A stretch of 64,000 nt of DNA from an uncultured bacterium (GTDB taxonomy: Bacteria; Bacteroidota; Rhodothermia; Rhodothermales; UBA10348), in contig CALSQR010000001.1 of assembly GCA_943788505.1 (NCBI GenBank), positions 930,001 to 994,000 of the forward strand. Reading direction: 5' to 3'. Of this stretch, positions 1 through 8,898 are shown piece by piece. The number at the start of each line of letters is the position of its first letter. Position 1 is the first letter of the stretch. The translations under genes were made by a program, and so were the position numbers. Under the pieces are notes generated by a model. The model was not told the origin of the DNA and ran no database searches. It worked only from the letters and a program-made list of their open reading frames with translations.

Positions 1-2
1 GT

Positions 3-350
3 GCTGGCGTTTTTGCTCTTCCAATGCTTATCGAAGCATTCAATCTTGTCATCGTACAAGGGCTAATTAAGACGATTATCTTTGGTACCATAGCCCGCAT
101 CATCGGGTCGCAGTTGGCGAGCAAGTTGTTCGCTTTTCTCGTTGCGCGTATGCCGTGGTGGGTGTCCTGGATCGGACCTGCTGCGTGGACATTATCTCTT
201 GGATGGACGGCTTTTGATCTTCAAGGACCAGCCAAGCGTAAAACAATCCCAGTCGTCTTGTACTTAGGCCTGTGCTCACTCAGGGATCGTCATTCTTCCG
301 AGGATGGAGCGTCAGCAGATGCGGATGCAGCAGACGAAAAACGATCGTAA
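3..350 (+). CDS. YaaW/UPF0174-like protein, C-terminal part (5' truncated by window edge)
   Basis: The reading frame is open to the left edge of the window, so only the last 115 or so residues of a longer protein are seen. The visible part has a hydrophobic stretch followed by a segment around WTAFDLQGPAKRKTIPVV, which resembles the C-terminal end of the YaaW/UPF0174 family (a GPAYR-TIP-type motif after a Trp-rich hydrophobic region). No function is established for the family. The last 20 residues are Ala/Asp-rich and overlap the 3' end of the convergent PH-domain gene by 61 bases, so the C-terminus may be poorly conserved. The assignment rests on recognition of the motif; the N-terminal half cannot be checked here. 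Confidence 0.55.
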   Translation, partial: AGVFALPMLIEAFNLVIVQGLIKTIIFGTIARIIGSQLASKLFAFLVARMPWWVSWIGPAAWTLSLGWTAFDLQGPAKRKTIPVVLYLGLCSLRDRHSSEDGASADADAADEKRS

Positions 351-1915
351 ACGCGCCGAACCAGATCCTCTCCCAGCTTAAATGGGACATCAATCAGGTC
401 AGCTGACTGAACCGGTGAGGCACCAGCAGTATCGACATAGACGGTCGCCAATCCGAGGCGGCGCTGAAACCAAGACGATCGAACGCTTGCCGTCTGCAGT
501 TTCCTGATTGGGATGATCCATTCGTGACGCCGAAACCAACCTCTTCTGACGGCAAAGCTTTCAGATGACTCAGCGTACCCGAGGTACCGATACCTAGTGA
601 ATGCCATCACAATAAGTAGCGGAATGATGAGCAATCCCCAAAGGAACTCGATACGCCAAAAAGCCGGTATCCCGATCAGAATCGTTAAGGCGACGAAAGA
701 ACGAGTGAGAAATCTGCGAATGGTGAGTTTGGAAACAGGCGCCCACGTTGTCGGCACAGACGGAGCACCCACTTTGTTCAGGAAATGTGTGACGTCCTCT
801 CGACGGCCAATCGGGATAGCCACCTCGAATCCTGATTCATTCAGATCCATACCCATCGTCTGGAGTTCGAGCCGAAACCAGCCAAAATGTGCCATCAATG
901 GATGCGTTCGAACGATGTATGCCTGAATACGCCGAAGTGGAATAGTACCCTCCTTGAGTGTCATCAGGCCATGCGATCGATGCAACTTGTCTCCGATTCG
1001 TTCGATACGGAAATGGTGGTATCGGTTGATGGTCAGTAGGATGCCGGAGAACCATCCGAGCGATATCGCGCCAAATGCCGCTAAAGCTCCTGCCAGCCAT
1101 GGAGATCCCGTTATTACATCCTGCCACGGTTCTAACGGCCCGCGGAGCAGCCAAAAAAACATGCGTTCAGGATCTGGCTCGATGTATTGCAGAAGCGAGA
1201 AAAACGCTGCGATGTAGAGCAGCGAAAACCGAAATACACCTGCTAGCACGGTCCTTCGAGGTGACAACTGGTATAAAATGTTGGGCTCAGGATGTGTTTC
1301 GACGAGTCCTGAATCAGGCGCGCTTTCTAAGAGCTGTGAAAGCGACTCTTTGGTGGATTCATCCACTTCCCCAGGTGGTTTCTCCATTACAGAAACATCC
1401 TTCATAGCGGCTTGCAGCTGCCGAACTACTGAGCGGATATACTGCGCCTCAGCTAATGAGACATACTCAAGCATTCCTTCGGCTGTAGCGCTGCCAGCCG
1501 TGAAGACCACCACTTTCGCCGTCCCCAGAATTCGCTGTAAGGGTGCTTGCTCTATCACGATGTTCTGAATGCGATCGACCGGAATATTGCGCTTTCGGCG
1601 GGTCAACACACCTGAATGGATTACCAACTCCTGAGCCGTAATCCAGTATCGAAATTTGAGATATTGGAGCCCAATCCAGGGCACAAAGATTACGACATAC
1701 ATCCCTGCCAACACCAGATTGAACCAGGCCATCGAGTCACCGTCACGAAAAACGGGCAGAAGGATGAAGACAATGGCTGGCAGACTCACGATTACGCGCT
1801 GTACCAGCGTCAGTGGATGCAAGCGCTTGGCCTCACCCCTTGGATCGTGTGAGTCGTGTAAATCGAGAGGGTCTTCCGGGTTGCTATTCGGTTCGGTCAG
1901 AGGTTCGTCCACCAT
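290..1915 (-). CDS. YdbT-like membrane protein with three bacterial PH (bPH2/DUF304) domains
   Basis: A 541-residue membrane protein. Paired hydrophobic helices (about 38-80, 225-290 and 410-440) alternate with three bPH2 repeats, each recognisable by an R-YW or R-YLGY start, a GxxxRR-type turn, an IPxxRIQ-like strand and a closing VxTAG strand (about 90-170, 295-385, 440-520). This is the architecture of Bacillus YdbT, a protein of unknown biochemical role encoded beside YdbS. It begins 4 bases after the stop of the YdbS homologue, so the two are almost certainly co-translated. The C-terminus is a Ser/Ala tail. It is the last gene of the minus-strand operon that begins near 8.9 kb. The membrane PH fold is clear; the role is not known. 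Confidence 0.85.
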   Translation of the reverse strand: MVDEPLTEPNSNPEDPLDLHDSHDPRGEAKRLHPLTLVQRVIVSLPAIVFILLPVFRDGDSMAWFNLVLAGMYVVIFVPWIGLQYLKFRYWITAQELVIHSGVLTRRKRNIPVDRIQNIVIEQAPLQRILGTAKVVVFTAGSATAEGMLEYVSLAEAQYIRSVVRQLQAAMKDVSVMEKPPGEVDESTKESLSQLLESAPDSGLVETHPEPNILYQLSPRRTVLAGVFRFSLLYIAAFFSLLQYIEPDPERMFFWLLRGPLEPWQDVITGSPWLAGALAAFGAISLGWFSGILLTINRYHHFRIERIGDKLHRSHGLMTLKEGTIPLRRIQAYIVRTHPLMAHFGWFRLELQTMGMDLNESGFEVAIPIGRREDVTHFLNKVGAPSVPTTWAPVSKLTIRRFLTRSFVALTILIGIPAFWRIEFLWGLLIIPLLIVMAFTRYRYLGYAESSESFAVRRGWFRRHEWIIPIRKLQTASVRSSWFQRRLGLATVYVDTAGASPVQSADLIDVPFKLGEDLVRRVYDRFSSAASASADAPSSEE

Positions 1916-1919
1916 GGAA

Positions 1920-2387
1920 TCAGAGAGCCTCGTCAGTGATGAATTCCTTCATCTCATCCCGAAGGGTTTCAGCAACATCCAGTGAAAGACCAGGAAGAAT
2001 TACGTCGCTAGATTTGGTGCCCGCTGTATGCACAATAAGCTTGGCTACATCGTATTCCCTTTCAAACAAGTCTTGTGATACATCTAGATGCTGGATGCGC
2101 CGCAGCGGAATGATGGTATGAACCCGATTGAAGATGCCTCGCACCAACAGTAATTCCTGCTCTCTTAGTTCGTACCCCCAGTATCGATACCGTAGCGCCG
2201 GAATCCAGAACACAAATACTCCTAGGAAGAGCATCACAGCGGCAGGGATCAACCCAAAAAGCGTGATGCGATCTGCTTCAAAGAAATTCATGATATCCCA
2301 AATCAGCACACCAGTAGACAGCACGCCTGCCCAGAGACCAGATTTGATTCGCCAAACGTTGAGAATACTTTTATCTAGTGCAGTCAT
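1920..2387 (-). CDS. YdbS-like membrane protein with a single bacterial PH domain
   Basis: Two N-terminal hydrophobic helices are followed by one bPH2 domain (RYRYWGYELREQELLLVRG, then PLRRIQHLDVSQ and a VHTAG strand). It pairs with the following YdbT-like gene as in Bacillus. The ATG at 2387 is preferred over a GTG 75 bases upstream because it gives an ATGA overlap with the stop of the ACR3 gene and removes a Cys-rich leader that would overlap ACR3 coding sequence. Length is about 155 residues, normal for the family. The role is unknown; the tight coupling to an arsenite pump may be fortuitous operon structure. Confidence 0.85.
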   Translation of the reverse strand: MTALDKSILNVWRIKSGLWAGVLSTGVLIWDIMNFFEADRITLFGLIPAAVMLFLGVFVFWIPALRYRYWGYELREQELLLVRGIFNRVHTIIPLRRIQHLDVSQDLFEREYDVAKLIVHTAGTKSSDVILPGLSLDVAETLRDEMKEFITDEAL

Positions 2388-3481
2388 CGTGTCGATTGGG
2401 GCGCCGCCGATGGAAGGATCGGCTGATTGTACCAACTTCGAGTAGACACACAGGCACGGCACACCGAAAGCATTACTGGCACTTCAACCAATATGCCGAC
2501 GACCGTGGCGAGCGCCGCCGGACTCGTTGGGCCGAAGATCGTTATGGCCACCGCAACTGCAAGCTCGAAGAAGTTACTCGAGCCAATTAGTGTACCGGGT
2601 GTAGCAACGTTGTGCGGCACACGGAAAAAGCGCATCAAGCCGTAGGTCAGACTCGAATTGAAATAGACCTGAATCAAGATGGGAATCGCGAGAAGAATGA
2701 CTGCGAACCAATTCGTGACAATGTTTTCGGCTTGGAAAGCAAAGATGAGAACGAGAGTCGCTAACAGCGCCACGATTGTCACAGGTCTAAAACGAGGCAA
2801 AAAGCTCCCTTCGAACCATTCTTTCCCTTTGCTTCGAATAAGTACTTTGCGGCTAATCCATCCGGCCGAAAGCGGGATCACAATAAAGACCAATACAGAT
2901 ACGACTAGGACGTTCGAAGGAATGTGCACGCCAGTTACGCCAACAAGCAGCATCACGATGGGCGCAAAGGCAAATACCATAATCAGATCGTTGATCGCGA
3001 CCTGGGCAAGCGTATAGGGCCCATCACCGTCCGTCAGATAGCTCCAGACGAAAACCATGGCCGTGCAGGGCGCCGCTGCCAGAATGATGAGGCCTGCTAC
3101 ATAGTTTCGTGCTGTATCTGGGTCGATCCAGCCCATGACATCGCCAAATAGTGTCGTCACAAACAACCATCCCAGGAGTGCCATGGAAAATGGCTTGACC
3201 AGCCAGTTCACAAACAGTGTCACGAAGAGACCTTTGGGTCTCACAAACACGCCCCGGATGCCACTGAAATCGATCTTCAGCATCATGGGGTAAATCATGA
3301 GCCAGATGAGGATGGCAATGGCGATGTTAACCTGAGACCCTTCGCCAAATTCCAGCGCGGCCAAGCTCGCTGTCAAACCAGGCGCCATGGTACCCAGAGC
3401 AAGGCCTAATACCATACAGAGGAGCACCCAGATAGAGAGATACCGCTCAAAAAAATCGAGGTGTTTAGTCGGCTGATTCAT
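2384..3481 (-). CDS. acr3: ACR3-family arsenite efflux permease
   Basis: A 365-residue, ten-helix permease of the BART superfamily. It carries the ACR3 hallmarks: the LIWLMIYPMMLKIDF stretch, the essential cysteine in AAPCTAMVF (Cys139), the NDLIMVFAF helix and the glutamate of SNFFELAVA (Glu306). These residues are required for arsenite extrusion in studied ACR3 proteins, so export of As(III), and perhaps Sb(III), is expected. The start overlaps the stop of the upstream CYTH gene by four bases (ATGA), and its stop overlaps the next start the same way. No arsR or arsC lies nearby, but an ArsN2-like acetyltransferase is three genes upstream. Plain sodium/bile-acid symporters of the same superfamily lack this cysteine context. 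Confidence 0.92.
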   Translation of the reverse strand: MNQPTKHLDFFERYLSIWVLLCMVLGLALGTMAPGLTASLAALEFGEGSQVNIAIAILIWLMIYPMMLKIDFSGIRGVFVRPKGLFVTLFVNWLVKPFSMALLGWLFVTTLFGDVMGWIDPDTARNYVAGLIILAAAPCTAMVFVWSYLTDGDGPYTLAQVAINDLIMVFAFAPIVMLLVGVTGVHIPSNVLVVSVLVFIVIPLSAGWISRKVLIRSKGKEWFEGSFLPRFRPVTIVALLATLVLIFAFQAENIVTNWFAVILLAIPILIQVYFNSSLTYGLMRFFRVPHNVATPGTLIGSSNFFELAVAVAITIFGPTSPAALATVVGILVEVPVMLSVCRACVSTRSWYNQPILPSAAPQSTR

Positions 3482-4041
3482 TGAGTAGATCCTTGGTGGG
3501 CTTTGAGAAGCATATCTGAATAAGAATCCTCAAGCAGATCGGACTCCTGGACATCGAACAAGCGCATAAATTCCTCGCACTGAGCTTGCAACGTGTCTTG
3601 AGAATGCGTTCCATCCGCATCGATGGCTTCGATCTCGAGAAAGGTCCCCAGCTCTTGGACACGGTCAAGATGAATCTTGACGTTGTCCACGAAATGGATC
3701 TCGCGCTGCTTGTCGACTACGACAAATATGCCCAGCGCCTCGCCCAGCACCTTCTTGAGCGATGGATCCGGGGGCTTGACCCGATAGAGCTGGACATCAG
3801 AGCGCTTCGGGCCTGCTTGGTCCGAACGCTGGTAAAAAATCAGGCTATTCTCGATGGAGCCCTCTCGAAGCTTCAATCGGCCTTCCGGCACCTGGAAATA
3901 TGTATCAACTTGATGATCGGTTCCGACCAATCTAGATCCCATGTCCGACAAGACCCGCCGGATGTGATCATGGTCGTCACACCGCGCTTTTATCTCGATA
4001 TTGAGGCGTGCTCCGCTACGCAGAATGTCCTGATCGCTCAT
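3478..4041 (-). CDS. CYTH-domain protein (class IV adenylate cyclase / triphosphatase family)
   Basis: About 187 residues with the CYTH fold: an N-terminal NIEIKAR motif, a QVDTYFQVPEGRLKLRE segment and a later strand LGTFLEIEAI with the paired acidic residues that bind metal. Members hydrolyse or cyclise triphosphates (ATP to cAMP, thiamine triphosphate, inorganic tripolyphosphate). The sequence does not decide among these, although the NIEIKAR form is the one found in CyaB-like proteins. The ATG at 4041 is chosen because it lies one base after the stop of the VKOR-DsbA gene and the family homology starts there. It is followed by a four-base overlap with ACR3. Confidence 0.85.
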   Translation of the reverse strand: MSDQDILRSGARLNIEIKARCDDHDHIRRVLSDMGSRLVGTDHQVDTYFQVPEGRLKLREGSIENSLIFYQRSDQAGPKRSDVQLYRVKPPDPSLKKVLGEALGIFVVVDKQREIHFVDNVKIHLDRVQELGTFLEIEAIDADGTHSQDTLQAQCEEFMRLFDVQESDLLEDSYSDMLLKAHQGSTQ

Positions 4042-4042
4042 C

Positions 4043-5302
4043 CTACATCCGGGACAGCTCTTCCCGGACGATGGCCCGGATGACATCAGTATTACGCCAC
4101 GCTGCCACTTTGCGTCCGTTGATGTATAGCGTCGGTGTTGATCCAACTTGAGCCGCACGACCTTTCGCCAGATCGTCTACTACTCGGTCATGCACTTCTT
4201 CTGACAGAATGCACTCGGCAAATTCGCGCTCATCCCATCCCAAGTCAGCTGCTGTACGCGTAAAAATCTGAGGTGATATGATAGCCTGATTACGGAAAAG
4301 CTCGTCATGGTAGCTCCAGAAATCACCGAACTTCTCGGCGCAAACACCGGCCTTGGCCGCGTTCCCAGCCTGACTGTGAAGTTGTGCTTGCATGCTTGGA
4401 TTGATGTTCGAATCAAGTGGGTAGTTCATGAACACAACCTTGACATCCTGCTCAAATTCAAACAACGTCGGACGCAGATGGAACGCTGACAGGCCACAAG
4501 CTGGACACTGAAAGTCGGCGAATTCGACAATGGTCAATTCAGCATCAGGATTGCCCCAGATGGAAGCGTCTTCTGGATACTGGACATCGTATACACCGCC
4601 CGAAAAATGGGCGCTCACCGAAGCACTGACATCCACGTTGCCAGTTATGTCTCTCGAGTGATTCAGGGCACCAGCATATCCAATACCGAAAACAGCCAAG
4701 GCGATGGCCCCAACTTTAAGGATTTGGGGTTCAAAGCCAGTATCTGATTGTTCTCCTCGAATCCTGGCGATATAGTCGCCAATAAACCCGCCCCATTTGG
4801 CAGGACCGTATCCGAGTCCTGCACCTAGCGAGAATACGATACCGAAGTTGGCTACATACATCCCCACGCAGACGAGGCAAAGGACACCCAACTCAACGAG
4901 GTGGTATATCTTCAGAAAGGTGAAGAGTACAGCGCCAAAGGAGAGCAACAACGAAAAGGCCAGAAAGGACGAAGCAGATCGAGCATTCGATCCAGTGGCT
5001 CCGAAAAGCGCGGAAAGACCTGCAAAGGCATAGAACAGGAAGCCCCACCACGCAACAGGCACCGAGAACATCTTGGCATAGCTAGATGCGTTGGCTACAT
5101 CGCAATTCACCCAGTCATTAAGCGAACAACCGCTGGCTTCAACGATACCTTGGCTTTCGATCGTAAATGTCAGCTGGGTGGCATAAAAAGATAATGCAGC
5201 CCCCAAACCCGCAAAGATGACAGCGGCCCAGAGAGCCTTCTTATTCAGATCGGGTTGATTGGCCCTACGGGCACGTTCTTTTCGACGGTTTGGTTTCGCC
5301 AT
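4043..5302 (-). CDS. Vitamin K epoxide reductase-DsbA fusion (disulfide-bond forming membrane protein)
   Basis: A 419-residue fusion of a VKOR domain and a DsbA-like thioredoxin domain. The VKOR part (about 20-160) has the loop cysteines in SGCSLNDWVNCD and the quinone-proximal CxxC in LCLVC between helices. After a further anchor helix, the thioredoxin domain (about 245-419) has the active site FADFQCPACG and the cis-proline loop GSTPTLYING. Such proteins couple disulfide formation in exported proteins to the quinone pool. The ATG at 5302 is preferred to a TTG 30 bases upstream because the TTG has no clear ribosome site. It is the likely main oxidative-folding system of the envelope if no separate DsbB exists elsewhere. 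Confidence 0.93.
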   Translation of the reverse strand: MAKPNRRKERARRANQPDLNKKALWAAVIFAGLGAALSFYATQLTFTIESQGIVEASGCSLNDWVNCDVANASSYAKMFSVPVAWWGFLFYAFAGLSALFGATGSNARSASSFLAFSLLLSFGAVLFTFLKIYHLVELGVLCLVCVGMYVANFGIVFSLGAGLGYGPAKWGGFIGDYIARIRGEQSDTGFEPQILKVGAIALAVFGIGYAGALNHSRDITGNVDVSASVSAHFSGGVYDVQYPEDASIWGNPDAELTIVEFADFQCPACGLSAFHLRPTLFEFEQDVKVVFMNYPLDSNINPSMQAQLHSQAGNAAKAGVCAEKFGDFWSYHDELFRNQAIISPQIFTRTAADLGWDEREFAECILSEEVHDRVVDDLAKGRAAQVGSTPTLYINGRKVAAWRNTDVIRAIVREELSRM

Positions 5303-5347
5303 GTCAACAGGTCGGTTGAAAAGGGTGAACAATCATATTGATGGGGG

Positions 5348-5815
5348 TTATTCCCCGGCTTTCGGTCCTGACAAACGCCGCATAAAGGCTGCGGATTCCG
5401 GACAAAGGCAACGAAATTCTTCCGAGGCTCTTAGGGCATCAGGAGCTTGCGCTCGATCTATACACTCGAATCCAAATGATTCGAAGAAGGATTCCGCCGT
5501 CTCAGTTAGAAGATACAGATCAGCATCGCTTGACAGTAGTAGATATTCTGTGAGACGTTTTCCCAGTCCAAGACCCCGAACAGACGAATCCACAACCAGG
5601 CTTCGGAGCAATCCGTCTAGTCCGTGTGGCTCAATGGCACCGGCCGCGAGAACAGGGCCGCTTGACTCTCTAGCGCGGATAACCAAGAACTGGTCGATGA
5701 TGAGAGAGACACCGGACGTTGGCAGTTTAGCCTCCTCAAGAAGATCGATTATTCGAACAAGATCATCCGGAGAAGCCTTTCCAAACGTGTACTCGATGTG
5801 AAGGTCAGGGGTCAT
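5348..5815 (-). CDS. arsN2: GNAT N-acetyltransferase, ArsN2-like
   Basis: A compact 155-residue GNAT enzyme. Motif A for acetyl-CoA is seen as LLRSLVVDSSVRGLGLGKRL, followed by YLLTETAESFFESFGF and a C-terminal stretch ALRASEEFRCLCPESAAFM. That last segment, with its conserved Cys-Pro, is typical of proteins annotated as arsenic-resistance acetyltransferase ArsN2. The ATG at 5815 is chosen because it sits 7 bases past the upstream stop; the longer frame overlaps the neighbouring gene. ACR3 in the same operon supports an arsenic link. The substrate is not proven by sequence; a generic GNAT role remains possible. Confidence 0.7.
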   Translation of the reverse strand: MTPDLHIEYTFGKASPDDLVRIIDLLEEAKLPTSGVSLIIDQFLVIRARESSGPVLAAGAIEPHGLDGLLRSLVVDSSVRGLGLGKRLTEYLLLSSDADLYLLTETAESFFESFGFECIDRAQAPDALRASEEFRCLCPESAAFMRRLSGPKAGE

Positions 5816-5822
5816 CAAAGGA

Positions 5823-7043
5823 TCATTCCCACGTAATACGAGCGGATGCCAACGTCGAGGGTTCGCCAGGAACGGTCCAAAGGGCCACCCATCCATCGTC
5901 GCTACGTTCAAGACGAGGATATCCCGTAGAACGGGATGCGCTGGCATTAGCCAGCTCAATGGTTTCCCCCAAGCTGCCGTCTCGGGAGACTGTTCTCAGT
6001 AGCAATCCAGCCTGCGCCTGATCATTTTCAGGGTCTGCTCCTTCAAGCCATAAAATTACTGCCTCATTCGGACTGAGCATTCGCACAGCAACTCGGCCGG
6101 CGGGGCGCCCGAGATCAGTACGGATGGGGTCAGAAAAGGTGCGCCCGGCATCAGCAGAAAAGGCTATTCGGACCTCGGGCGCCCCGCCGGCCATGGTAAA
6201 CCAACCAACCACCACATTGTCGTCATGTACATCGGCGGAGGGACCATTTACAGGGCAGGCGTTAATCGACCATCCATCAGAGGCCACTGGCTCCGGCGTA
6301 CTCCACGATCCATTCTCGTAGGCTACCACATAGATGTCTCTTGTTTCGTCAGCTGACCGATCCCGATACAAGGAAAGCAGACGGCCTCCTCCTGCATCAA
6401 CGAGCGAAGTCGGGCAGCAATCGCATGTTCGTGAATCCACGGCCGTCTCTATGCCCAGTGCACCATCAGTACCAATCGTTCGTGCATGAACTGCCATTTC
6501 TCGTCGTTCCGTAGCATAACCGTTTCCATCGAGCCATACCGCCATGAAACCAGCATCATGTGGGACGATGCTCGCAAACCCGTGCTCCGTTGGGGAACGG
6601 TCCTCGTGAAGCCAGTCGGGGTCTGACCAAGTATCACCACCGTCATCAGACAGGGAAAAACGCACACCATAGGCATATCGCTCATCGCCCAAGCGATCCA
6701 ACCAATGCGCAATCAACGATCCATCAGGGTGAACAGCGATGGAGGGTACATCCGCCCAGTTCACGAACCATGTTGATCCGGAGGCTATTTCTGAAGGGGA
6801 GCTCCAGGCTCCATCAATTTGAAGTCGCGAAAAAACAAGCCGTGCAACGTCATCAGACCGTTCAATCCAGGATGCTGCTACTCCCCCATCTGGCAGACGA
6901 GTCAGAAAGGGTTCGCCCGCTTCTCCTTGAGTTGGCACGCTTATCCGCGTCAGTTCGGTATCAACTGAGCCCGAGTACATACGTGCTGAAGTCCCTACCA
7001 AAATCAACAAAGCGAATACTGCAAGAGTTGTAATTCGACTCAT
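5823..7043 (-). CDS. Secreted or membrane-anchored BNR/Asp-box (sialidase-fold) protein
   Basis: About 406 residues: an N-terminal hydrophobic signal or anchor (residues 4-20), then a beta-propeller with Asp-box-like repeats such as SLSDDGGDTWSDP and AFSADAGRTFSDP. Catalytic sialidase residues are not obvious, so enzyme activity should not be assumed. Unusual for the fold is a cysteine cluster, TCDCCPTS, with another cysteine in INACPVNGP, which could bind a metal or form disulfides. The start at 7043 overlaps the stop of the upstream MazG-like gene by four bases (ATGA). Its place between redox and arsenic genes hints at an envelope metal-related role, but this is only context. Confidence 0.75.
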   Translation of the reverse strand: MSRITTLAVFALLILVGTSARMYSGSVDTELTRISVPTQGEAGEPFLTRLPDGGVAASWIERSDDVARLVFSRLQIDGAWSSPSEIASGSTWFVNWADVPSIAVHPDGSLIAHWLDRLGDERYAYGVRFSLSDDGGDTWSDPDWLHEDRSPTEHGFASIVPHDAGFMAVWLDGNGYATERREMAVHARTIGTDGALGIETAVDSRTCDCCPTSLVDAGGGRLLSLYRDRSADETRDIYVVAYENGSWSTPEPVASDGWSINACPVNGPSADVHDDNVVVGWFTMAGGAPEVRIAFSADAGRTFSDPIRTDLGRPAGRVAVRMLSPNEAVILWLEGADPENDQAQAGLLLRTVSRDGSLGETIELANASASRSTGYPRLERSDDGWVALWTVPGEPSTLASARITWE

Positions 7044-7489
7044 TGCCCGTACCCTCGATCTATCGCTCCCATAATGTCGGGAGGTGTCCAGCCTGGAGGT
7101 TTCATCCACTTACCATCTTCGCGACGGTAGCTGCCTTCACTAAACTTGCGCAGGTTCGATGCATCGACCTCTTCGAGAACTGGCTCATCGTCAATACCAA
7201 AAGCAATCAACGTACCGATGGTGACTACGGAAATATCAGCACATCCATCAACGACTTCTTTCAAGTCAACCGCATTTGGAGCGGTATATTCGAGTCCTTC
7301 TTCGAGTACCTCAGCACCACTAGCATGCACCGTAACTCCTAGTGCTGCAACAGTTTCCAATGCTTCTTCCAGAATAAGTTTAGCACGTAGAATACGAATA
7401 CCTTCATCTGGAATGGTTGCTTTTTCTGGTGTGTCCTGGCCAACACGCTGCATGAAGTCCTTGACGCGCTGGTAGTGAGGTGTAGGCAT
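7040..7489 (-). CDS. MazG/PRA-PH-like nucleoside triphosphate pyrophosphohydrolase
   Basis: A 149-residue all-alpha protein of the phosphoribosyl-ATP pyrophosphohydrolase-like/MazG superfamily. Metal-binding acidic pairs are visible in LILEEALETVAAL and in DLKEVVDGCADISVV, and the C-terminal signature DASNLRKF is common in phage and bacterial members. Such enzymes hydrolyse (d)NTPs to monophosphate plus pyrophosphate; the nucleotide specificity cannot be read here. The gene follows the MATE transporter by 53 bases and overlaps the sialidase-fold gene by four. A house-cleaning role is the safest guess. Confidence 0.8.
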   Translation of the reverse strand: MPTPHYQRVKDFMQRVGQDTPEKATIPDEGIRILRAKLILEEALETVAALGVTVHASGAEVLEEGLEYTAPNAVDLKEVVDGCADISVVTIGTLIAFGIDDEPVLEEVDASNLRKFSEGSYRREDGKWMKPPGWTPPDIMGAIDRGYGQ

Positions 7490-7542
7490 GAAAAGAGGGA
7501 ATTGAAAGGTGTAGAAATGCTCGGACCGCTAGTCCTGCAAAA

Positions 7543-8898
7543 TTACCCGTTCTCGGGCAGACTTGCGAACCGACCGAGTGGGGCTTTTGTGGAGCCCGGC
7601 CATATTCTGCCGACACCAAAGAGAACGCGGATCATAATCCAAGCGCCGGTGACACCCCACACCCATGACAAAGTCAGCATGTCCAATTGAGACAAAATGA
7701 TCAATGTACTGCCTCCAACAAGCGTAGCGACTACCGTGGCGTCTCGCAAAAATCGAAAATCCCCTGTTCCCCAGTGAATGCCGTCTGTTCCAAAGGCTAG
7801 CGCATTCAAGGGTTGAAAGAGGAGCGCTAAAAGCCAAGCAGAGCCGAAGAGATATCGAGCTGATTCTGGGACGAGCATTCGGGCCATTACGTCTTCGCCT
7901 ACCCACATCACGATCATTAGAACGACGCCAAACCCCGTCGCTAATTCGAGAATGGTCCTGGCCACGCGGCGGGCAGTTTGAATACGATCGTTTCCAACAT
8001 AAAAACCAACAAGGCTCTGACCGGCGATGGCAAACGAATCGAGAAAAAGAGCGGTAAAAATCCAGAACTGCCGAATCGCCTGATGGGCTGCGCCAGCCTC
8101 AGCGCCCAGTCGAGTTGCCTCGCGTGTTCCGATAATGAGAAAAAGCGTTAGTGCCGCTGTACGAAAGAACAGATCTCCTCCTACACGAAAAAGCTGTTTC
8201 ACTCGCTCCCATTCCCAAGCAACACGAGCTCCAAGGGTTCGGTGGACCACTATCCACGTCGTAGCCGCTCCCACCCACTGCGAGATCGAAGTGGCCGCCG
8301 CGGCTCCTTCAATCCCAAACGCCGGAACGGGGCCCCAGCCAAAGATTAGTAGAGCGTCCAAAACAATATTCAGAGCGTTGACGCCGATGGCGATCCAAAG
8401 CGGGATTTTCATCAGCTGTACGCCTCGGAGGGCACCAAATCCAGCAATTGTAACCAAGATGGCTGGCGAGCCTATTAGACGAATACGTATGTAGGCGTCA
8501 GCAGCCCCTCCGATATCGCCTAGGGCACCTAGTAGAGCGGTGACCTGAGAGATAAACGGCCAAAGCAAAAGCGCAGATCCTACACCCAGTACGGCCGAAA
8601 GCGTCATCGCCATTCCGCAAATGGAGCCCTTGCTCACAGATTCGCCACGCCCATCAGCCTGCGCCACATCTGTTTGTGTGGCCACGCCTAGAAAATTAAA
8701 TATCCAGAAGATGGACGAGAGAGCCATCGTGCCTACCCCGAGCGCTGCGAGTTCAACAGCCCCCAAACGGGCGATAAAAGCAGTATCTACTAGCCCTGTC
8801 AGGGGTTCAGCAACGAGCGAAAACAGCACCGGAACGGAGAGCCGGAGCAGCGTTCGACGGGGGGACGCATCAAATTGGCTGGGAGGAGTAGAAGGCAT
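7543..8898 (-). CDS. MATE-family efflux transporter (DinF-like)
   Basis: A 451-residue, twelve-helix transporter in two homologous halves. The first helix region RLSVPVLFSLVAEPLTGLVDTAFIARLG is the typical MATE start, with the conserved Pro and the Asp of the LVDTAFI segment, and the second half shows GQSLVGFYVGN. It most resembles the DinF branch, which exports cationic or toxic compounds using Na+ or H+ gradients. It is the promoter-proximal gene of the minus-strand operon, divergent from the TonB receptor across a 134-base gap. The substrate is unknown. Confidence 0.9.
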   Translation of the reverse strand: MPSTPPSQFDASPRRTLLRLSVPVLFSLVAEPLTGLVDTAFIARLGAVELAALGVGTMALSSIFWIFNFLGVATQTDVAQADGRGESVSKGSICGMAMTLSAVLGVGSALLLWPFISQVTALLGALGDIGGAADAYIRIRLIGSPAILVTIAGFGALRGVQLMKIPLWIAIGVNALNIVLDALLIFGWGPVPAFGIEGAAAATSISQWVGAATTWIVVHRTLGARVAWEWERVKQLFRVGGDLFFRTAALTLFLIIGTREATRLGAEAGAAHQAIRQFWIFTALFLDSFAIAGQSLVGFYVGNDRIQTARRVARTILELATGFGVVLMIVMWVGEDVMARMLVPESARYLFGSAWLLALLFQPLNALAFGTDGIHWGTGDFRFLRDATVVATLVGGSTLIILSQLDMLTLSWVWGVTGAWIMIRVLFGVGRIWPGSTKAPLGRFASLPENG

